A stretch of DNA of 64,000 nucleotides from Oscillospiraceae bacterium (GCA_015065935.1 SVPI01000005.1:1-64000); one strand, 5' to 3'. Counted from the stretch's first letter, positions 51,392-61,606 are shown. Program-made: numbers and translations. The notes: a model not told the origin generated them from the sequence alone.

Positions 51392-52246
51392 ATGGTAGTT
51401 TACGCCGATGTTCTTATTTTTTTGAATACTATTGTAAATTATTATATAGTTGCGCTAACGGCTAAGGTGTGCAAGGTTAATAAAAAATGGTATAGATATG
51501 TTTTTGCGGCCTTTGCAGGGGCACTGTTTTCTCTATACATATTTCTACCTAAGTTAAATTTTATTTTAGAGGTAATTGTTAAATTAGTCTGCAGCTTTGC
51601 TGTGGTTTTGGTTGGCTTTGGGTTTGAAAATATTAAAAAATTCGCTCGCAGAAGCGTTATTTTTTATCTCATAAGTTTTCTCTATGCAGGCCTAATGCTG
51701 GCATTTTGGAGTATTTTTAAGCCTACTGGAATGGTTATTCACAATTCGGTGGTTTATTTTAATATTTCACCACTTATTTTAATTGTTCTTTCTGCTATTT
51801 TTTATGTTGTATTAGTGATTTTTAAAAGAATTTATTCTCACAAAATAAATAATACAGCCTGCTGTGAAATTGAAATATATTGCGAAGGAAAAAGCGCTAG
51901 AATTTCTGCCATTATTGACACTGGTCATTCGGTTGGAGATTTATTTTCCGATTCCGAAATTATATTTGTCAGTGAAAACAAGGCAAAAAGGCTCTTTTCG
52001 GTTACCAACCCGCTTTTTTTAGATGAAAAAATGAAAAAGCGATACCGTGCAATCCCCTGCAAAACAGTTGACGGTACCGCAATTTTAGATGCTTTTCGTT
52101 GTGATAAGGCGATAGTTTTAACTGAAAATAAAAGTTACGAGTGCCCTTCCCCAATTATTGCAATTTCAAAGCACATAAATTCCTTCGATTATTCAGCAAT
52201 AATTAGTCCTGAAATTTTAGAGGCAGATAAGGAGAAAACACGATGA
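51392..52246 (+). CDS. spoIIGA: Sigma-E processing peptidase SpoIIGA
   Basis: Protein of 284 residues. About five N-terminal membrane helices (to about residue 150) are followed by a cytoplasmic aspartic-protease-like domain with the catalytic [12 protein letters not shown] motif. It cleaves the pro-peptide of SigE in the mother cell after a signal from the forespore. The ATG at 51392 is preferred, with GGAG 8 nt upstream; a GTG at 51383 would overlap that RBS. sigE follows with an ATGA overlap. Confidence 0.93.
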   Translation: MVVYADVLIFLNTIVNYYIVALTAKVCKVNKKWYRYVFAAFAGALFSLYIFLPKLNFILEVIVKLVCSFAVVLVGFGFENIKKFARRSVIFYLISFLYAGLMLAFWSIFKPTGMVIHNSVVYFNISPLILIVLSAIFYVVLVIFKRIYSHKINNTACCEIEIYCEGKSARISAIIDTGHSVGDLFSDSEIIFVSENKAKRLFSVTNPLFLDEKMKKRYRAIPCKTVDGTAILDAFRCDKAIVLTENKSYECPSPIIAISKHINSFDYSAIISPEILEADKEKTR

Positions 52247-52944
52247 AATTTTTTAAAAAAATAAGGCTTTTTGCCTCTAAAATTTTGGGAATTGGTGAGA
52301 TTCATTACATAAACGGACCGGAAACCCTGCCTGCTCCCCTTTCCCCTGCTGAGGAAGCCGAGCTTTTGCTTAAATATACAACACACCGAGAATATGTAAG
52401 AAACGAACTAATTACCCATAATTTAAGGCTTGTTGTTTACATTGCACGGAAATTTGAGGTTAACGGTGCAACAATTGAGGATTTGATTTCAATTGGCACA
52501 ATAGGACTTATAAAGGCAGTCAATACCTTTTGTCCTGAGAAAAACATAAAGCTTGCCACCTATGCCTCTCGCTGTATTGAAAATGAAATTTTAATGTACC
52601 TTAGGAAAAGCTCATCTCAAAAGAATGAAATCTCAATTGATGAGCCATTAAATGTTGATTGGGATGGCAACGAACTGCTTATTTCCGACATTCTCGGAAG
52701 CGAAATTGATGATGTCGGAAAAGAAATTGAACTAGAAGATGAAAGAAAAATTTTAAATTCTCTTGTTAAAGGTCTTAATGAGCGGGAAAGAAAAATTATG
52801 GAAATGCGATTTGGCCTTTCAGGTTATAATGAGTATACCCAAAAAGAGGTTGCCGACTATTTGGGCATATCACAGTCTTATATATCAAGACTTGAAAAAA
52901 GAATTATACAAAAGCTAAAAAAACAGCTGGAAAAGGTGTTTTAA
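52243..52944 (+). CDS. sigE: Sporulation sigma factor SigE (pro-form)
   Basis: Protein of 233 residues, the early mother-cell sigma factor. A pro-sequence of about 20-30 residues ([19 protein letters not shown]) precedes region 2, with [16 protein letters not shown] and [16 protein letters not shown]. Region 4 contains [15 protein letters not shown] and the helix-turn-helix [22 protein letters not shown]. Made inactive and cleaved by SpoIIGA. The last 4 nt overlap the convergent amidase gene and no terminator is seen between the two. Confidence 0.96.
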   Translation: MKFFKKIRLFASKILGIGEIHYINGPETLPAPLSPAEEAELLLKYTTHREYVRNELITHNLRLVVYIARKFEVNGATIEDLISIGTIGLIKAVNTFCPEKNIKLATYASRCIENEILMYLRKSSSQKNEISIDEPLNVDWDGNELLISDILGSEIDDVGKEIELEDERKILNSLVKGLNERERKIMEMRFGLSGYNEYTQKEVADYLGISQSYISRLEKRIIQKLKKQLEKVF

Positions 52945-53483
52945 GGCGTTTTAAACTCAACACCAAGATAATCTGCAACCGAGGCCACAGTGTTTGCTGC
53001 TATAGCTTCTATGTTGTTTTTAATCCAGTTCGCATCCTCACTGTTATCGTGAAAAGCGTATTCAATTAAAATTGCGGGCGCCTTGGTTCGCGCTACTTCG
53101 CCAAGTGAAGTTGTGGGAATTGTGGTAACAAGTGCAGGTATCGGATAAATAAGTTTAAGGTTATTCGCAAAAATATCGGCTGCCCTTTTGCCGTTTTGGC
53201 TGTAGGGGTAATAATAAACCTGGCTTCCCCTAACTGAACCTGCAGCGTTTGGACCGACAGCATTTGAATGAAGCGCTAAATGTAAATCGTAATTACCGTT
53301 GTTTGATGCAGCTATTGAAGAGGCCGCGGTCATCTGCGGGGTGTTACGAACATAATTTATACCGCTGGCATTAAGGTATGGAACCATTGCATCGGCAATT
53401 AAATTCATATATTGTTCCTCGGTGCCTCCGTTAACATAGCTGTTAAATTCCTGTGTTGATGGACTTAAATAAATTGTTGGCAT
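52941..53483 (-). CDS. N-acetylmuramoyl-L-alanine amidase (Amidase_3)
   Basis: Protein of 180 residues consisting only of an Amidase_3 catalytic domain: [20 protein letters not shown] at the N-terminus, the zinc region [11 protein letters not shown], the [13 protein letters not shown] segment and the late [12 protein letters not shown] with the catalytic Glu. It would cut the amide bond between MurNAc and L-Ala. No signal peptide or membrane helix is present, so it may act on spore or mother-cell wall after lysis or leave by another route. The RBS lies in a terminator-like hairpin. Confidence 0.88.
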   Translation of the reverse strand: MPTIYLSPSTQEFNSYVNGGTEEQYMNLIADAMVPYLNASGINYVRNTPQMTAASSIAASNNGNYDLHLALHSNAVGPNAAGSVRGSQVYYYPYSQNGKRAADIFANNLKLIYPIPALVTTIPTTSLGEVARTKAPAILIEYAFHDNSEDANWIKNNIEAIAANTVASVADYLGVEFKTP

Positions 53484-53486
53484 AAA

Positions 53487-53527
53487 AAAACTCCCTTCAA
53501 TTCAAGATATGAACTAAAGGGAGTTTT
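53487..53527 (-). terminator. Terminator-like hairpin covering the amidase RBS
   Basis: CTCCCTT (53491-53497) pairs with AAGGGAG (53517-53523), extended by A and T on both sides, with a 19-nt loop and a T run on the minus strand. On that strand the 3' arm contains the AAGGGAG RBS of the amidase, 8 nt before its ATG. Confidence 0.65.
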
Positions 53528-53533
53528 AATTAT

Positions 53534-54082
53534 TTATTTTTTTAGGTCAAATTCTTCCACTAAATTTTCAACGGTTGATGAAAACCAGCAGTAAAGTGCC
53601 TCGCCAAGTTCCTGATAAACAGGGTCGCCATCGTGCGAACAAAGCATAGCAAAGGTTTGTCCGATACGGCGTTCAACATCTCCACCGCGCCTGAAGGCGA
53701 GGTAATAAAATGAGAAGGCACCTGTGTCGGATGAGGTGTCGTAAAGTGTACCCGAAAGCTTACTTACAGAATCAATAAAGCTTTTTTGGGCAATGCCTGC
53801 AACCGCTTCGCTTTTACAAAACTGTTCTAAAGCGACCGATGTAGTAAATGAAAGAAGAATTCGCCTTTGCAGTGCCATTTGAGAATCAAATTCATCATTG
53901 GCTATGGAAAAATCGTTGTTATCGGCGCAAAATTTATTTGCAACCCTTTCCCCTAACTTTTTAGCACGGAGTGAATCGGTATGGCTTACGATTTCTTCCG
54001 AAGCGTTTTCGGTAACTTTATTCTTTTTAATATCGCCTGAGGGTTTGCTTCCTGCGATTTTAATATCGCTATCAAAGTCCAT
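53534..54082 (-). CDS. Unknown protein between the rpoD region and the amidase
   Basis: Protein of 182 residues that I do not recognise. The first 50 residues are charged and probably disordered. The rest appears helical, with a notable Cys (KFCADNN, EQFCKSE, MLCSHDG, LYCWFSS) in several helices. No signal peptide or membrane helix. A helical bundle is the only structural suggestion I can make. It follows the TSCPD gene by 33 nt and ends at the hairpin before the amidase. Confidence 0.7.
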   Translation of the reverse strand: MDFDSDIKIAGSKPSGDIKKNKVTENASEEIVSHTDSLRAKKLGERVANKFCADNNDFSIANDEFDSQMALQRRILLSFTTSVALEQFCKSEAVAGIAQKSFIDSVSKLSGTLYDTSSDTGAFSFYYLAFRRGGDVERRIGQTFAMLCSHDGDPVYQELGEALYCWFSSTVENLVEEFDLKK

Positions 54083-54115
54083 TTTGATTCACCCTTTCTA
54101 AAAAAATTGTTAAAA

Positions 54116-54367
54116 TTATAGACCTGCTTTATATTGTTTTAATGCTTCGGCAAGCTGTGCAGGACAAGAGGTGCTTTTAAAGCCGCAACGAATGTTTTGA
54201 AGCTTTTCAATTACTTCATCAACAGTTAGGCCTTTTACAAGAGCTGAAATGCCCTGGAGGTTGCCGTTACAACCGCCAACATATTTAACATTTTCTAAAA
54301 CGCCGTTCTCAATTTCAATCTCAATACTACGAGAACAAACGCCATTTGTTATATATGTAAATTTCAC
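54116..54367 (-). CDS. TSCPD domain protein (TIGR03905 type)
   Basis: Protein of 83 residues. The family motif TSCPAQLAEAL is near the C-terminus, with GGCNGNLQGISALVKG in the middle and two further cysteines (GVCSRS, IRCGFKS). The same module is found at the C-terminus of class II ribonucleotide reductases, where it helps bind metal. Stand-alone copies are common in Clostridia and uncharacterised. It follows rpoD by 21 nt. Confidence 0.88.
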   Translation of the reverse strand: MKFTYITNGVCSRSIEIEIENGVLENVKYVGGCNGNLQGISALVKGLTVDEVIEKLQNIRCGFKSTSCPAQLAEALKQYKAGL

Positions 54368-54388
54368 TTAATATATTCCCCCAAAAGT

Positions 54389-55447
54389 TTATCTTTCCTT
54401 AAATTTGTTACTGCGAACAGGGTGGCGAAGCTTGCGAAGTGCCTTTGCCTCAATTTGGCGAATGCGCTCACGGGTAACGTTAAATTCAATGCCAACCTCT
54501 TCAAGTGTGTGGCAACGGCCATCTTTAAGACCAAAACGCAGGCGAATAACAGCCTCCTCACGAGGAGTAAGGGTTTTTAAAACGCTGTTAATATCTTCGT
54601 TGGTAATGGTTTTAAGGGCGGCATCATCGGGAGCAAGTGCTTCTTCATCACGGATAAAGTCCATAAGGCGGCTATCCTCCTCAGGACCGATGGGTGTTTC
54701 CATAGAAACAGGCTCTTGAGCAACACGCATAATTTCGCGAACGCGCTCAACAGGTAAATCCATTTTTTCGGCAATAAGCTCTTCGCCGGGCTCGTAGCCG
54801 TTTTCGTGGAGAAGCTGGCTTTGGATTTTCTTTAAACGGTTAATGGTTTCAACCATGTGAACAGGAATACGAATAGTTCTTGCCTGGTCGGCAATTGCGC
54901 GGGTAATGGCTTGTCTAATCCACCAGGTTGCGTAGGTTGAAAACTTAAAGCCCTTGGTGTGGTCGAACTTATCAACTGCTTTAATAAGACCAACATTGCC
55001 TTCCTGAATTAAATCAAGGAAATACATACCTCTGCCAACATATTTTTTAGCAATGCTTACAACAAGGCGAAGGTTAGCTTCGGTTAGGCGCTGTTTTGCC
55101 TTTTCATCGCCATCGGCAATTTTAACGGCAAGCTCGATTTCTTCTTCGGAAGAAAGAAGCGGAACGCGACCGATTTCACGAAGATAAACCTTAACAGGGT
55201 CATCAAGCGAAATGTTATCAAAGGTAAGGTCATCGTCGATTTTTTCAACATCCATTTCCTCGAGCTTGAGCTCGTCCTCAGTAGGCTCGGCTTCAAAATC
55301 AAGCTCTAAAATGGGTGGTTCGGCAAATAGCTCATTTAAATCCTCGGGTGCATTATCAATGTCATCAAGAGTTGATTCGGTGATAGCACCATTTTCCTCA
55401 TTTTCCTGCTCTTCAGCAACAAAATTTTGTGTGTTTTTTTCTTCCAT
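54389..55447 (-). CDS. rpoD: Primary sigma factor RpoD (SigA)
   Basis: Protein of 352 residues. An acidic N-terminal part is followed by region 1.2 ([18 protein letters not shown]), region 2 ([51 protein letters not shown] in pieces), region 3 and region 4 ([46 protein letters not shown] in pieces). Lacks the long region 1.1 of proteobacterial sigma 70. The ATG at 55447 has GGGAG 9 nt upstream; the longer frame to 55510 overlaps dnaG and is rejected. It directs the TTGACA/TATAAT promoters seen here. Confidence 0.96.
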   Translation of the reverse strand: MEEKNTQNFVAEEQENEENGAITESTLDDIDNAPEDLNELFAEPPILELDFEAEPTEDELKLEEMDVEKIDDDLTFDNISLDDPVKVYLREIGRVPLLSSEEEIELAVKIADGDEKAKQRLTEANLRLVVSIAKKYVGRGMYFLDLIQEGNVGLIKAVDKFDHTKGFKFSTYATWWIRQAITRAIADQARTIRIPVHMVETINRLKKIQSQLLHENGYEPGEELIAEKMDLPVERVREIMRVAQEPVSMETPIGPEEDSRLMDFIRDEEALAPDDAALKTITNEDINSVLKTLTPREEAVIRLRFGLKDGRCHTLEEVGIEFNVTRERIRQIEAKALRKLRHPVRSNKFKER

Positions 55448-55451
55448 ACCC

Positions 55452-57221
55452 TTATTCTCCCTTGCTTTTTTTATCTGCCAATTCTTTGAGCATTTGTGCC
55501 CAATCCTCAACAGACATATCCTTTAAATTTGATTGTGATTTTTTATCGGCTTCTTCATCAATAACGCGAATACAGTCGTTAATTAATGCCGTTACATTTT
55601 CCGAAGTGCCGATGCTGTTTTGAAGTGTTACAAGATAACCCATTTCAGTGGGTGAAAAGCCATCTCCCAAAACCGAGAAATCAACCTCAATATGCTGATT
55701 GTTACAGTCAATAATTCTACTGTAAATCAGTTTTGTTAAATCGGTAGAAAACTTATCCGGTGGTAGTTTTTCGGTAACCGAATTTATGTAATTTGGGTGC
55801 TTTAGTAAAATAGAAATAATCTTTTCCTCGGCTGAACACGAGCGCATATTTTCTCTTTTTTGAGGGTTCGGGTCGTTACGGCTGAATTTTGGCGAGATTA
55901 TATCGGAAAATTCCTTCTTTTGTTCCTTTTTCTTTCTATTTTTACGGTTTTCGTTAATAGAATTTAAAATTGTTTCCTTTGAAACACCGTATTTTGCCGA
56001 AAGCTTGCCGGCATAAAAGTCAACCGAAATGTTATCATCGCTTTCAGCCAGTGTTTGGGTTGCCTCTTTTAAATATTTAATGCGGCTTTCATCATCGTTT
56101 AAATCAATTTTTTCTGCAGCGATTAAAAGGCGATAATCCATTTCGCCAACAGCCGATTCTAAAAGCTGGTTAAATTTTGCCGCACCGTTCTTTAGAATAA
56201 ACTCATCGGGGTCTTTTCCATCGGGAATTGACAAAATTTTCATATTAAGACCCGAATTCTTTGCGGTTTCAAGTGAACGAAGAACAGCCTTTTGCCCTGC
56301 TGCATCGCTGTCAAGGGCTAAAACAACCTCTTTTGTATAACGACTTAAAAGTTTAACCTGTTCGGTTGTAAGTGCCGTTCCAAAAAGAGCAATGGCATTT
56401 GTAAAGCCTGCTTGGTGGAGGGAAACGGCATCCATATTACCTTCCACCAAAATTACCCGCTCTTCACAGTGGTTTTTAGCAAAGTTCATTCCAAAAAGGT
56501 TAAGACTTTTTTTATAAACCAGTGTATCAGATGTGTTAACATATTTTGCGCTTTCGGTATCGTCCGGGCGGCGTCTGCCACTAAAAGCAATAACATTGCC
56601 TCTAAGGTCAATAAGCGGGAACATTATTCTGTTCCTAAAACGGTCATAATAGGTTCCTTTTTGACTTTTTGAAGCAACATTAGCAAGGACCATATCCTCA
56701 TCATTAAAGCCCTTACGGCGCAAATAATTGCACAGCATTGACCAATCATCAGGCGCGACACCAAGACCAAAATGCTTAATTGTTGCAATGGAAAGACCGC
56801 GACCGGTTAAATAATTAAGCCCCCATTTTCCCTGCTCGCTCATTAAATAGGAGTGGAAAAATTTTGCAGCCTCCCTATTGATTTCTAAAATAATCTGTTT
56901 TTGCTTTGTTAGCGATGAATCATATGAGTTTTCCTCAATAATAATACCACTTTTTTCGGCAAGCAGTTTTACTGCCTCGATATAGTCGAGATTATTAATT
57001 AATTTTGTGAAGGTGAAAACATCGCCGCCTGCACCACAGCCAAAACAGTAAAAAGAGCCATTTTCGGGATAAACGGTAAACGAGGGGGTTTTTTCATTAT
57101 GAAAAGGACAAAGGCCAACAAGGTTTTTGCCGCGTCTTTTTAAATCAACATAAGGCGCAATAACCGATTCAATATCGTTTTTATATTTAATATCAAGTAT
57201 TGTTTCCTGCGGTATTGCCAC
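55452..57221 (-). CDS. dnaG: DNA primase
   Basis: Protein of 589 residues that makes RNA primers at the replication fork. The zinc-binding CHC2 domain is at the N-terminus ([22 protein letters not shown]). The catalytic core includes SGRRRPDD, the TOPRIM motif [17 protein letters not shown] and ALDSDAAG. The C-terminal helicase-binding domain is present but divergent. Translation starts at GTG with AGGAGGGG upstream. It lies between dgt and rpoD in the conserved macromolecular-synthesis operon. Confidence 0.96.
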   Translation of the reverse strand: MAIPQETILDIKYKNDIESVIAPYVDLKRRGKNLVGLCPFHNEKTPSFTVYPENGSFYCFGCGAGGDVFTFTKLINNLDYIEAVKLLAEKSGIIIEENSYDSSLTKQKQIILEINREAAKFFHSYLMSEQGKWGLNYLTGRGLSIATIKHFGLGVAPDDWSMLCNYLRRKGFNDEDMVLANVASKSQKGTYYDRFRNRIMFPLIDLRGNVIAFSGRRRPDDTESAKYVNTSDTLVYKKSLNLFGMNFAKNHCEERVILVEGNMDAVSLHQAGFTNAIALFGTALTTEQVKLLSRYTKEVVLALDSDAAGQKAVLRSLETAKNSGLNMKILSIPDGKDPDEFILKNGAAKFNQLLESAVGEMDYRLLIAAEKIDLNDDESRIKYLKEATQTLAESDDNISVDFYAGKLSAKYGVSKETILNSINENRKNRKKKEQKKEFSDIISPKFSRNDPNPQKRENMRSCSAEEKIISILLKHPNYINSVTEKLPPDKFSTDLTKLIYSRIIDCNNQHIEVDFSVLGDGFSPTEMGYLVTLQNSIGTSENVTALINDCIRVIDEEADKKSQSNLKDMSVEDWAQMLKELADKKSKGE

Positions 57222-57242
57222 TTATTTTCCCCTCCTTTTATT

Positions 57243-58244
57243 TTAATAGTTCCAAGATTTTGGTATGTAAATGTTTGAATAAGCCATAATTGCGAAATGG
57301 TCGGTCATACCTGCGATATAATCAACAACCGCTCTTTCAATGCCCTCACGCTGGGCAACAACCTTATATTCGTTATTAAGAATTTCCTTTGGATTATTGA
57401 TATAATGTTCAAAAAGCCCTTCAATAATTCCATCAACCTTGCTTTCTTCTGATTTTGCTTTAGGATTACGATAAACGCTTTCAAAAAGAAAATCGTGCAA
57501 GCGAACAAATTCCTCATTAATTTCGCCACTTAATTCAAGGTTATCGGCACCGCTTTTAACAAGGTCTGTAACCAGTGTGTTAATTCGTTTGGATTTTGTG
57601 TCTCCAAGAACCTTTACACTACCGGCAGGCAAATCACTTTCTTTAATAATTCCTGCTCTAACGGCATCATCAATGTCGTGGTTAATGTAGGCAATTCTAT
57701 CGGAAAGTCTTACAATTTTGCCTTCGGGGGTGCTTGCCCAGTCACCCCTTGTGTGGTGCAAAATACCATCAATAACTTCACTCGTTAGATTAAGACCCAC
57801 GCCGTTTTTTTCAAGAAATTTACAAACGCGAACACTTTGCTCAAAATGTGTAAACCCAAAGGTTGAAAGTTTATCAAGCGAGCGCTCGCCTGCATGACCA
57901 AAGGGTGTGTGACCCAAATCGTGGCCGAGTGCAATGGCCTCGGTTAAATCACCGTTTAACTGGAGTGCAGAAGAAATTGTTCTTGCAATTTGTGAAACCT
58001 CCAGCGTGTGGGTAAGGCGTGTACGATAATGGTCAGATTCAGGGGATAAAAACACCTGTGTTTTATGCTTTAGGCGGCGGAATGCCTTTGAATGAATAAT
58101 TCGGTCACGGTCTCGCTGAAAAGCCGTTCTAAGCTCACATTCGGGCTCATAAACCTCTCGCCCCTTAGATTCCTTACTAAGGGTGGCAAATGGGGATAAA
58201 AACAATTTTTCATTGTTTTCGTTAATTGTTCTGATATTATCCAT
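57243..58244 (-). CDS. dgt: Deoxyguanosinetriphosphate triphosphohydrolase-like protein
   Basis: Protein of 333 residues of the HD superfamily. It splits dNTPs into the deoxynucleoside and triphosphate, limiting nucleotide pools. The HD metal motif is complete: RLTHTLEVSQIARTI (His), LGHDLGHTPFGHAGE (His-Asp) and a late Asp in LSDRIAYINHDIDDA. The N-terminus (RTAFQRDRDRIIHSKAFRRLKHKTQVF in pieces) is typical. Its place directly before dnaG is the usual one in Clostridia. Specificity for dGTP is assumed from the family. Confidence 0.92.
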   Translation of the reverse strand: MDNIRTINENNEKLFLSPFATLSKESKGREVYEPECELRTAFQRDRDRIIHSKAFRRLKHKTQVFLSPESDHYRTRLTHTLEVSQIARTISSALQLNGDLTEAIALGHDLGHTPFGHAGERSLDKLSTFGFTHFEQSVRVCKFLEKNGVGLNLTSEVIDGILHHTRGDWASTPEGKIVRLSDRIAYINHDIDDAVRAGIIKESDLPAGSVKVLGDTKSKRINTLVTDLVKSGADNLELSGEINEEFVRLHDFLFESVYRNPKAKSEESKVDGIIEGLFEHYINNPKEILNNEYKVVAQREGIERAVVDYIAGMTDHFAIMAYSNIYIPKSWNY

Positions 58245-58303
58245 ATTATTACCCCCTATAACACCGTTTAATTAATATATACGCCATTTTTTACCTATAA
58301 ACT

Positions 58304-58924
58304 TTATTTTTTTACAAAAAATAGTTCTTTTTCGTAATTTAATGTGATTTTTCCGGAAAAAGTTTCGGTTATTTTATCTTTTAAGCCTTCAAAAGAGTTA
58401 AATGGAACAATTATTTCAAGATTAACGCGGTCCTCAAACTCACTGTTTTTAATGGTTACATCGTTTGAATAAAGCAATCGTTCAATAAGTTGATATTGCT
58501 GATAATCACAGGAAATTTTGCAAAGGTATCCCCTTTTCATCTCTACAACCTTAGCGTTTTCTATTGCCTGTTTTGCCGATGCCGAATATGCCCTTACAAG
58601 GCCGCCGGTGCCCAGCAATACTCCACCAAAATAACGAGTTACGGTTATAATTACATTAAATAAATCAGCGCCTGTAATAAGGTCCAAAACAGGCTTGCCT
58701 GATGTTCCGTGTGGTTCACCATCATCACTTGCTTTAACCGTGCCATCAAGTAATCGGTAGGCGCTTACAACGTGGCGGGCATCCCAATATTTGCTTTTTT
58801 GCTCAGCAACAATTTTTGCGGCTTCTTCTTGGGTTTCACAGTGAAAAAGCTCGGCAATAAAAACCGAACGCTTTTCCTCGTACCTTCCCTCGCTTTGCTC
58901 AAAAACAGTTTGATAATCCTTCAT
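58304..58924 (-). CDS. YigZ family protein (UPF0029/IMPACT)
   Basis: Protein of 206 residues. The N-terminal UPF0029 domain carries YWDARHVVSAYRL, DDGEPHGTSGKPVL and ITVTRYFGGVLLGTGGLVRAY, all conserved in YigZ. A ferredoxin-like C-terminal domain follows (DVTIKNSEFEDRVNLEIIVP). Distant relatives in eukaryotes (IMPACT) affect translation; the bacterial role is unclear. The ATG at 58924 has GAGGTT upstream, which rejects the longer frame to 58954. Confidence 0.92.
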   Translation of the reverse strand: MKDYQTVFEQSEGRYEEKRSVFIAELFHCETQEEAAKIVAEQKSKYWDARHVVSAYRLLDGTVKASDDGEPHGTSGKPVLDLITGADLFNVIITVTRYFGGVLLGTGGLVRAYSASAKQAIENAKVVEMKRGYLCKISCDYQQYQLIERLLYSNDVTIKNSEFEDRVNLEIIVPFNSFEGLKDKITETFSGKITLNYEKELFFVKK

Positions 58925-58933
58925 AATAACCTC

Positions 58934-58971
58934 GAAAAATAAAACCGCAATCACCCAAAGGATAACTGCGG
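58934..58971 (-). terminator. Intrinsic terminator of rpmE
   Basis: On the minus strand a stem CCGCAGTTATCC with GGTGATTGCGG (58945-58971) is followed by a T-rich run. Confidence 0.82.
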
Positions 58972-58983
58972 AATTAATTTATA

Positions 58984-59187
58984 CTACTTATCTAAACCGA
59001 AACGCTTCTTAAATCTATCTACACGTCCACCGGTGTCTACCAACTTCTGCTTACCGGTAAAGAACGGATGACATTTTGAACAAATATCCAAACGAATATC
59101 CTTTTTAGTTGAACGTGTTTCAAACTCCGCACCACAAGCACATCTGATAGTAGTCTTTTCGTATGACGGATGAATTCCTTCTTTCAT
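58984..59187 (-). CDS. rpmE: 50S ribosomal protein L31
   Basis: Protein of 67 residues ([16 protein letters not shown] at the start). The four zinc cysteines, CAC near the N-terminus and [10 protein letters not shown] later, mark the zinc-containing form of L31; zinc-free paralogues that replace it under zinc limitation are not in this window. The ATG at 59187 is taken, with GGGG 8 nt upstream; an ATG one codon earlier is possible. It has its own terminator. Confidence 0.95.
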   Translation of the reverse strand: MKEGIHPSYEKTTIRCACGAEFETRSTKKDIRLDICSKCHPFFTGKQKLVDTGGRVDRFKKRFGLDK

Positions 59188-59313
59188 CATTGTCACCCCT
59201 TTCAAATACTCGATAACGGCTATTATAATATCATAACTTTGAAGAAAATGCAAGTGTTTTTTTCAAAAAAAGTATTATTAAAGCAATTTTGTAACATTTG
59301 GCGGCATAAATGC

Positions 59314-59342
59314 TTGAAAAAGCAGTGCTATAAAGTTATAAT
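59314..59342 (+). promoter_or_regulatory. Promoter of mtaB
   Basis: TTGAAA (59314-59319), 17-nt spacer, TATAAT (59337-59342), 31 nt before the start codon. Confidence 0.65.
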
Positions 59343-59373
59343 ATACATAAATTTTTGATAATTGAGGTCGATT

Positions 59374-60663
59374 ATGACATTTAAATTTTACACACTCGGT
59401 TGCAAGGTTAATCAATACGAAACCCAAGCTATGCGTGAATTACTGATTTCAAACGGTTTTATTGCCGCAAATGATAATGAATCACCTGATGTTTTCATTG
59501 TTAACTCCTGCACGGTTACTGCCGAAAGCGATAGAAAAACAAGGCAGACAGTAAGAAAATTTAAGAACAAGTTTCCAAATGCTATAATGGTTCTTACCGG
59601 CTGTATGCCACAGGCCTTTAAAAATGAAGCCGAGGAACTGCAAGATGCAGATATTATCATCGGCAACACCTCGCACCCTTCCCTGCCTTCTAAAATTTTA
59701 GAATTTGCTAAAACCGGAAAAAGAATTGTTGAGGTTCTCCCCCACGAAAAAAATGAGAAAATTTGTGAGCTTAAAATCAGTGATTTTGAAGAGCGAACCC
59801 GCGCCTTTTTAAAAATACAGGATGGCTGTGAACGCTACTGTACCTATTGTACCATTCCGGCCGCCCGCGGCTTTGTGCGTTCAAAAACAATTGAAACCAT
59901 TAAGCAGGAGGTTAATAATCTTGCCGAAAAAGGCTTTAAGGAAATCGTTCTTGTTGGAATTAATCTTTCTGCCTTTGGCAAGGATACAGGCTTTAATCTT
60001 TGCGATGCCGTTGATGCCGTTTGTGAAAATGTGAAAATTAAACGTGTTCGGCTCGGCTCTTTAGAGCCTGACCACATTAGCGATGAAATGCTCAGCCGCT
60101 TTAAAAGACAGGATAAGTTTTGCCCCCAGTTTCACCTTTCGCTGCAGTCGGGCTCGGATGCAACACTCAAAAGAATGAATAGACATTACGATTCTGCTTT
60201 TTACGCCGAACTTGTCGGCAGAATAAGAAAAGTTTTTGATAATCCATCCATCACAACCGACATAATGGTTGGATTCCCTGGCGAAACCGACGAAGAATTT
60301 GAAAAAAGTCTTATTTTTGCCAAGAAAATCAACTTTGCAAAAGCGCACGTTTTTTCTTATTCAAGGAGAAAAGGCACTTTCGCCGATAAAATGCCAAATC
60401 AAATATCAAATGCGGTCAAATCCAACCGCAGCGGACTAATGATTAAAGCAACATCAGAGTGTGCAACAAACTTTTTAAATGAACAAATAGGAAAGGTCTT
60501 CCCTGTCCTTTTTGAAACTTTTGATGGCGAATACTTTTTAGGCCACACACCAAACTATACCTGCGTTAAAACCAAAAATGCGGTAAATTGCGGCGATATT
60601 GTGCCTGTTGAGATAACCGAAGTTTTAAATACGGAATGTGTCTTGGGGATTGTTCAAAAGTGA
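59374..60663 (+). CDS. mtaB: tRNA t6A37 methylthiotransferase MtaB
   Basis: Protein of 429 residues. MtaB is a radical SAM enzyme that adds a methylthio group to t6A37 in tRNAs reading ANN codons. The N-terminal cluster domain has three Cys (LGCKVNQYET, NSCTVTAESDRKTRQ, LTGCMPQ). The radical SAM motif is CERYCTYCTIP, then RGFVRSKT, LGSLEPDH and QSGSDATLKRMNRHY. A C-terminal TRAM domain binds RNA. The ATG at 59374 has GAGGT upstream; the in-frame TTG at 59362 overlaps it. The tRNA-Lys(UUU) in this window is a known type of substrate. Confidence 0.93.
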   Translation: MTFKFYTLGCKVNQYETQAMRELLISNGFIAANDNESPDVFIVNSCTVTAESDRKTRQTVRKFKNKFPNAIMVLTGCMPQAFKNEAEELQDADIIIGNTSHPSLPSKILEFAKTGKRIVEVLPHEKNEKICELKISDFEERTRAFLKIQDGCERYCTYCTIPAARGFVRSKTIETIKQEVNNLAEKGFKEIVLVGINLSAFGKDTGFNLCDAVDAVCENVKIKRVRLGSLEPDHISDEMLSRFKRQDKFCPQFHLSLQSGSDATLKRMNRHYDSAFYAELVGRIRKVFDNPSITTDIMVGFPGETDEEFEKSLIFAKKINFAKAHVFSYSRRKGTFADKMPNQISNAVKSNRSGLMIKATSECATNFLNEQIGKVFPVLFETFDGEYFLGHTPNYTCVKTKNAVNCGDIVPVEITEVLNTECVLGIVQK

Positions 60664-60672
60664 GGTGATAAA

Positions 60673-61575
60673 ATGAAACTTGCAACAACCATTGGAGATG
60701 TTTCGCAGTTTGTCGATACCTTTGAAGAAGCAGTTCGTTTTTACAAAGACACCGGCTTTAAACATTTGGATTTTAATTTTTTAAATGTTTCTGAAAATCA
60801 GAAAAAGCAATTTTTGAGTGAAAATTGGAAAGAATGCATCATTAATGCGAAAACTGCCGCAGACGAATTGGGGTTTGATTTTGTTCAAGCCCATGCACCA
60901 ACCTGTATAATGCGCGGACCCGAAATGAAAAAAAGTATTGAAATAATGCTCCGTTGCATTGAAACTTGTGGAATTTTAAAAATTGAAAATTTGGTCATTC
61001 ATTCTGGTTGCTATGCCGAATTTAAATATCCTGAAGGTAAAAATGAAAATCACAAGGCCAACGAAGCCTTTTTGCGGGCGCTTATTCCCACATTGGAAAA
61101 ATTTAATGTTAATATTCTTTTCGAAAATACAACTGCAAAACATATTGACGGCTGCTACTTCCCGATTACCGGAGATGACTTGAACGATTTTGTCAGTTTT
61201 ATGAATCATCCGAATTTCGGCACCGTTTGGGATGTTGGCCATGCGCATTTGGACAACCTTAACCACAAAGACGAAATCGTTAAAATGAAAAACACCCTTC
61301 GCGGTGTTCATATTCACGACAATTTTGCAACAAAAGATTTACACTTGGCACCTTTTATGGGAACAGTTGATTTTGAAAATGTCATTGAAGGATTATTAAA
61401 TATTGATTATTCGGGATACTTCACCTTTGAAACAGACGGATTTTTTGATTTTAAAATTTTAGGTTATGAGGAAAAACGAATACCCCAATTTATCGAACTG
61501 AAAAAAGATTCTCTTAAATTACTTTACAAAATCGGCAAAGCCTTGCTTTCAAAACACAACATATTTGACGAATAA
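60673..61575 (+). CDS. Sugar phosphate isomerase/epimerase-like TIM-barrel protein
   Basis: Protein of 300 residues of the xylose isomerase-like AP endonuclease 2 superfamily. Metal-site segments along the barrel: LVIHSGC, NILFENTTAKH (Glu), GTVWDVGHAHLD (Asp and His), VHIHDNF and FTFETDG (Glu). Members isomerise or epimerise sugars or inositols, but the substrate cannot be told by eye. It follows mtaB by 9 nt and ends at a strong terminator. No sugar kinase or transporter adjoins it. Confidence 0.82.
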   Translation: MKLATTIGDVSQFVDTFEEAVRFYKDTGFKHLDFNFLNVSENQKKQFLSENWKECIINAKTAADELGFDFVQAHAPTCIMRGPEMKKSIEIMLRCIETCGILKIENLVIHSGCYAEFKYPEGKNENHKANEAFLRALIPTLEKFNVNILFENTTAKHIDGCYFPITGDDLNDFVSFMNHPNFGTVWDVGHAHLDNLNHKDEIVKMKNTLRGVHIHDNFATKDLHLAPFMGTVDFENVIEGLLNIDYSGYFTFETDGFFDFKILGYEEKRIPQFIELKKDSLKLLYKIGKALLSKHNIFDE

Positions 61576-61606
61576 GAAAAAGCGTCCTAGAAGGACGCTT
61601 TTTCTA
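61575..61606. terminator. Bidirectional terminator, isomerase and radical SAM genes
   Basis: A perfect 14-bp stem (61575-61588 with 61592-61605) with loop AGA. The minus-strand stop codon lies inside it. Confidence 0.88.

Noticed and set aside
55448-55510. N-terminal extension of RpoD
   Set aside because: The longer frame overlaps dnaG; an ATG at 55447 with a good RBS gives the usual start.
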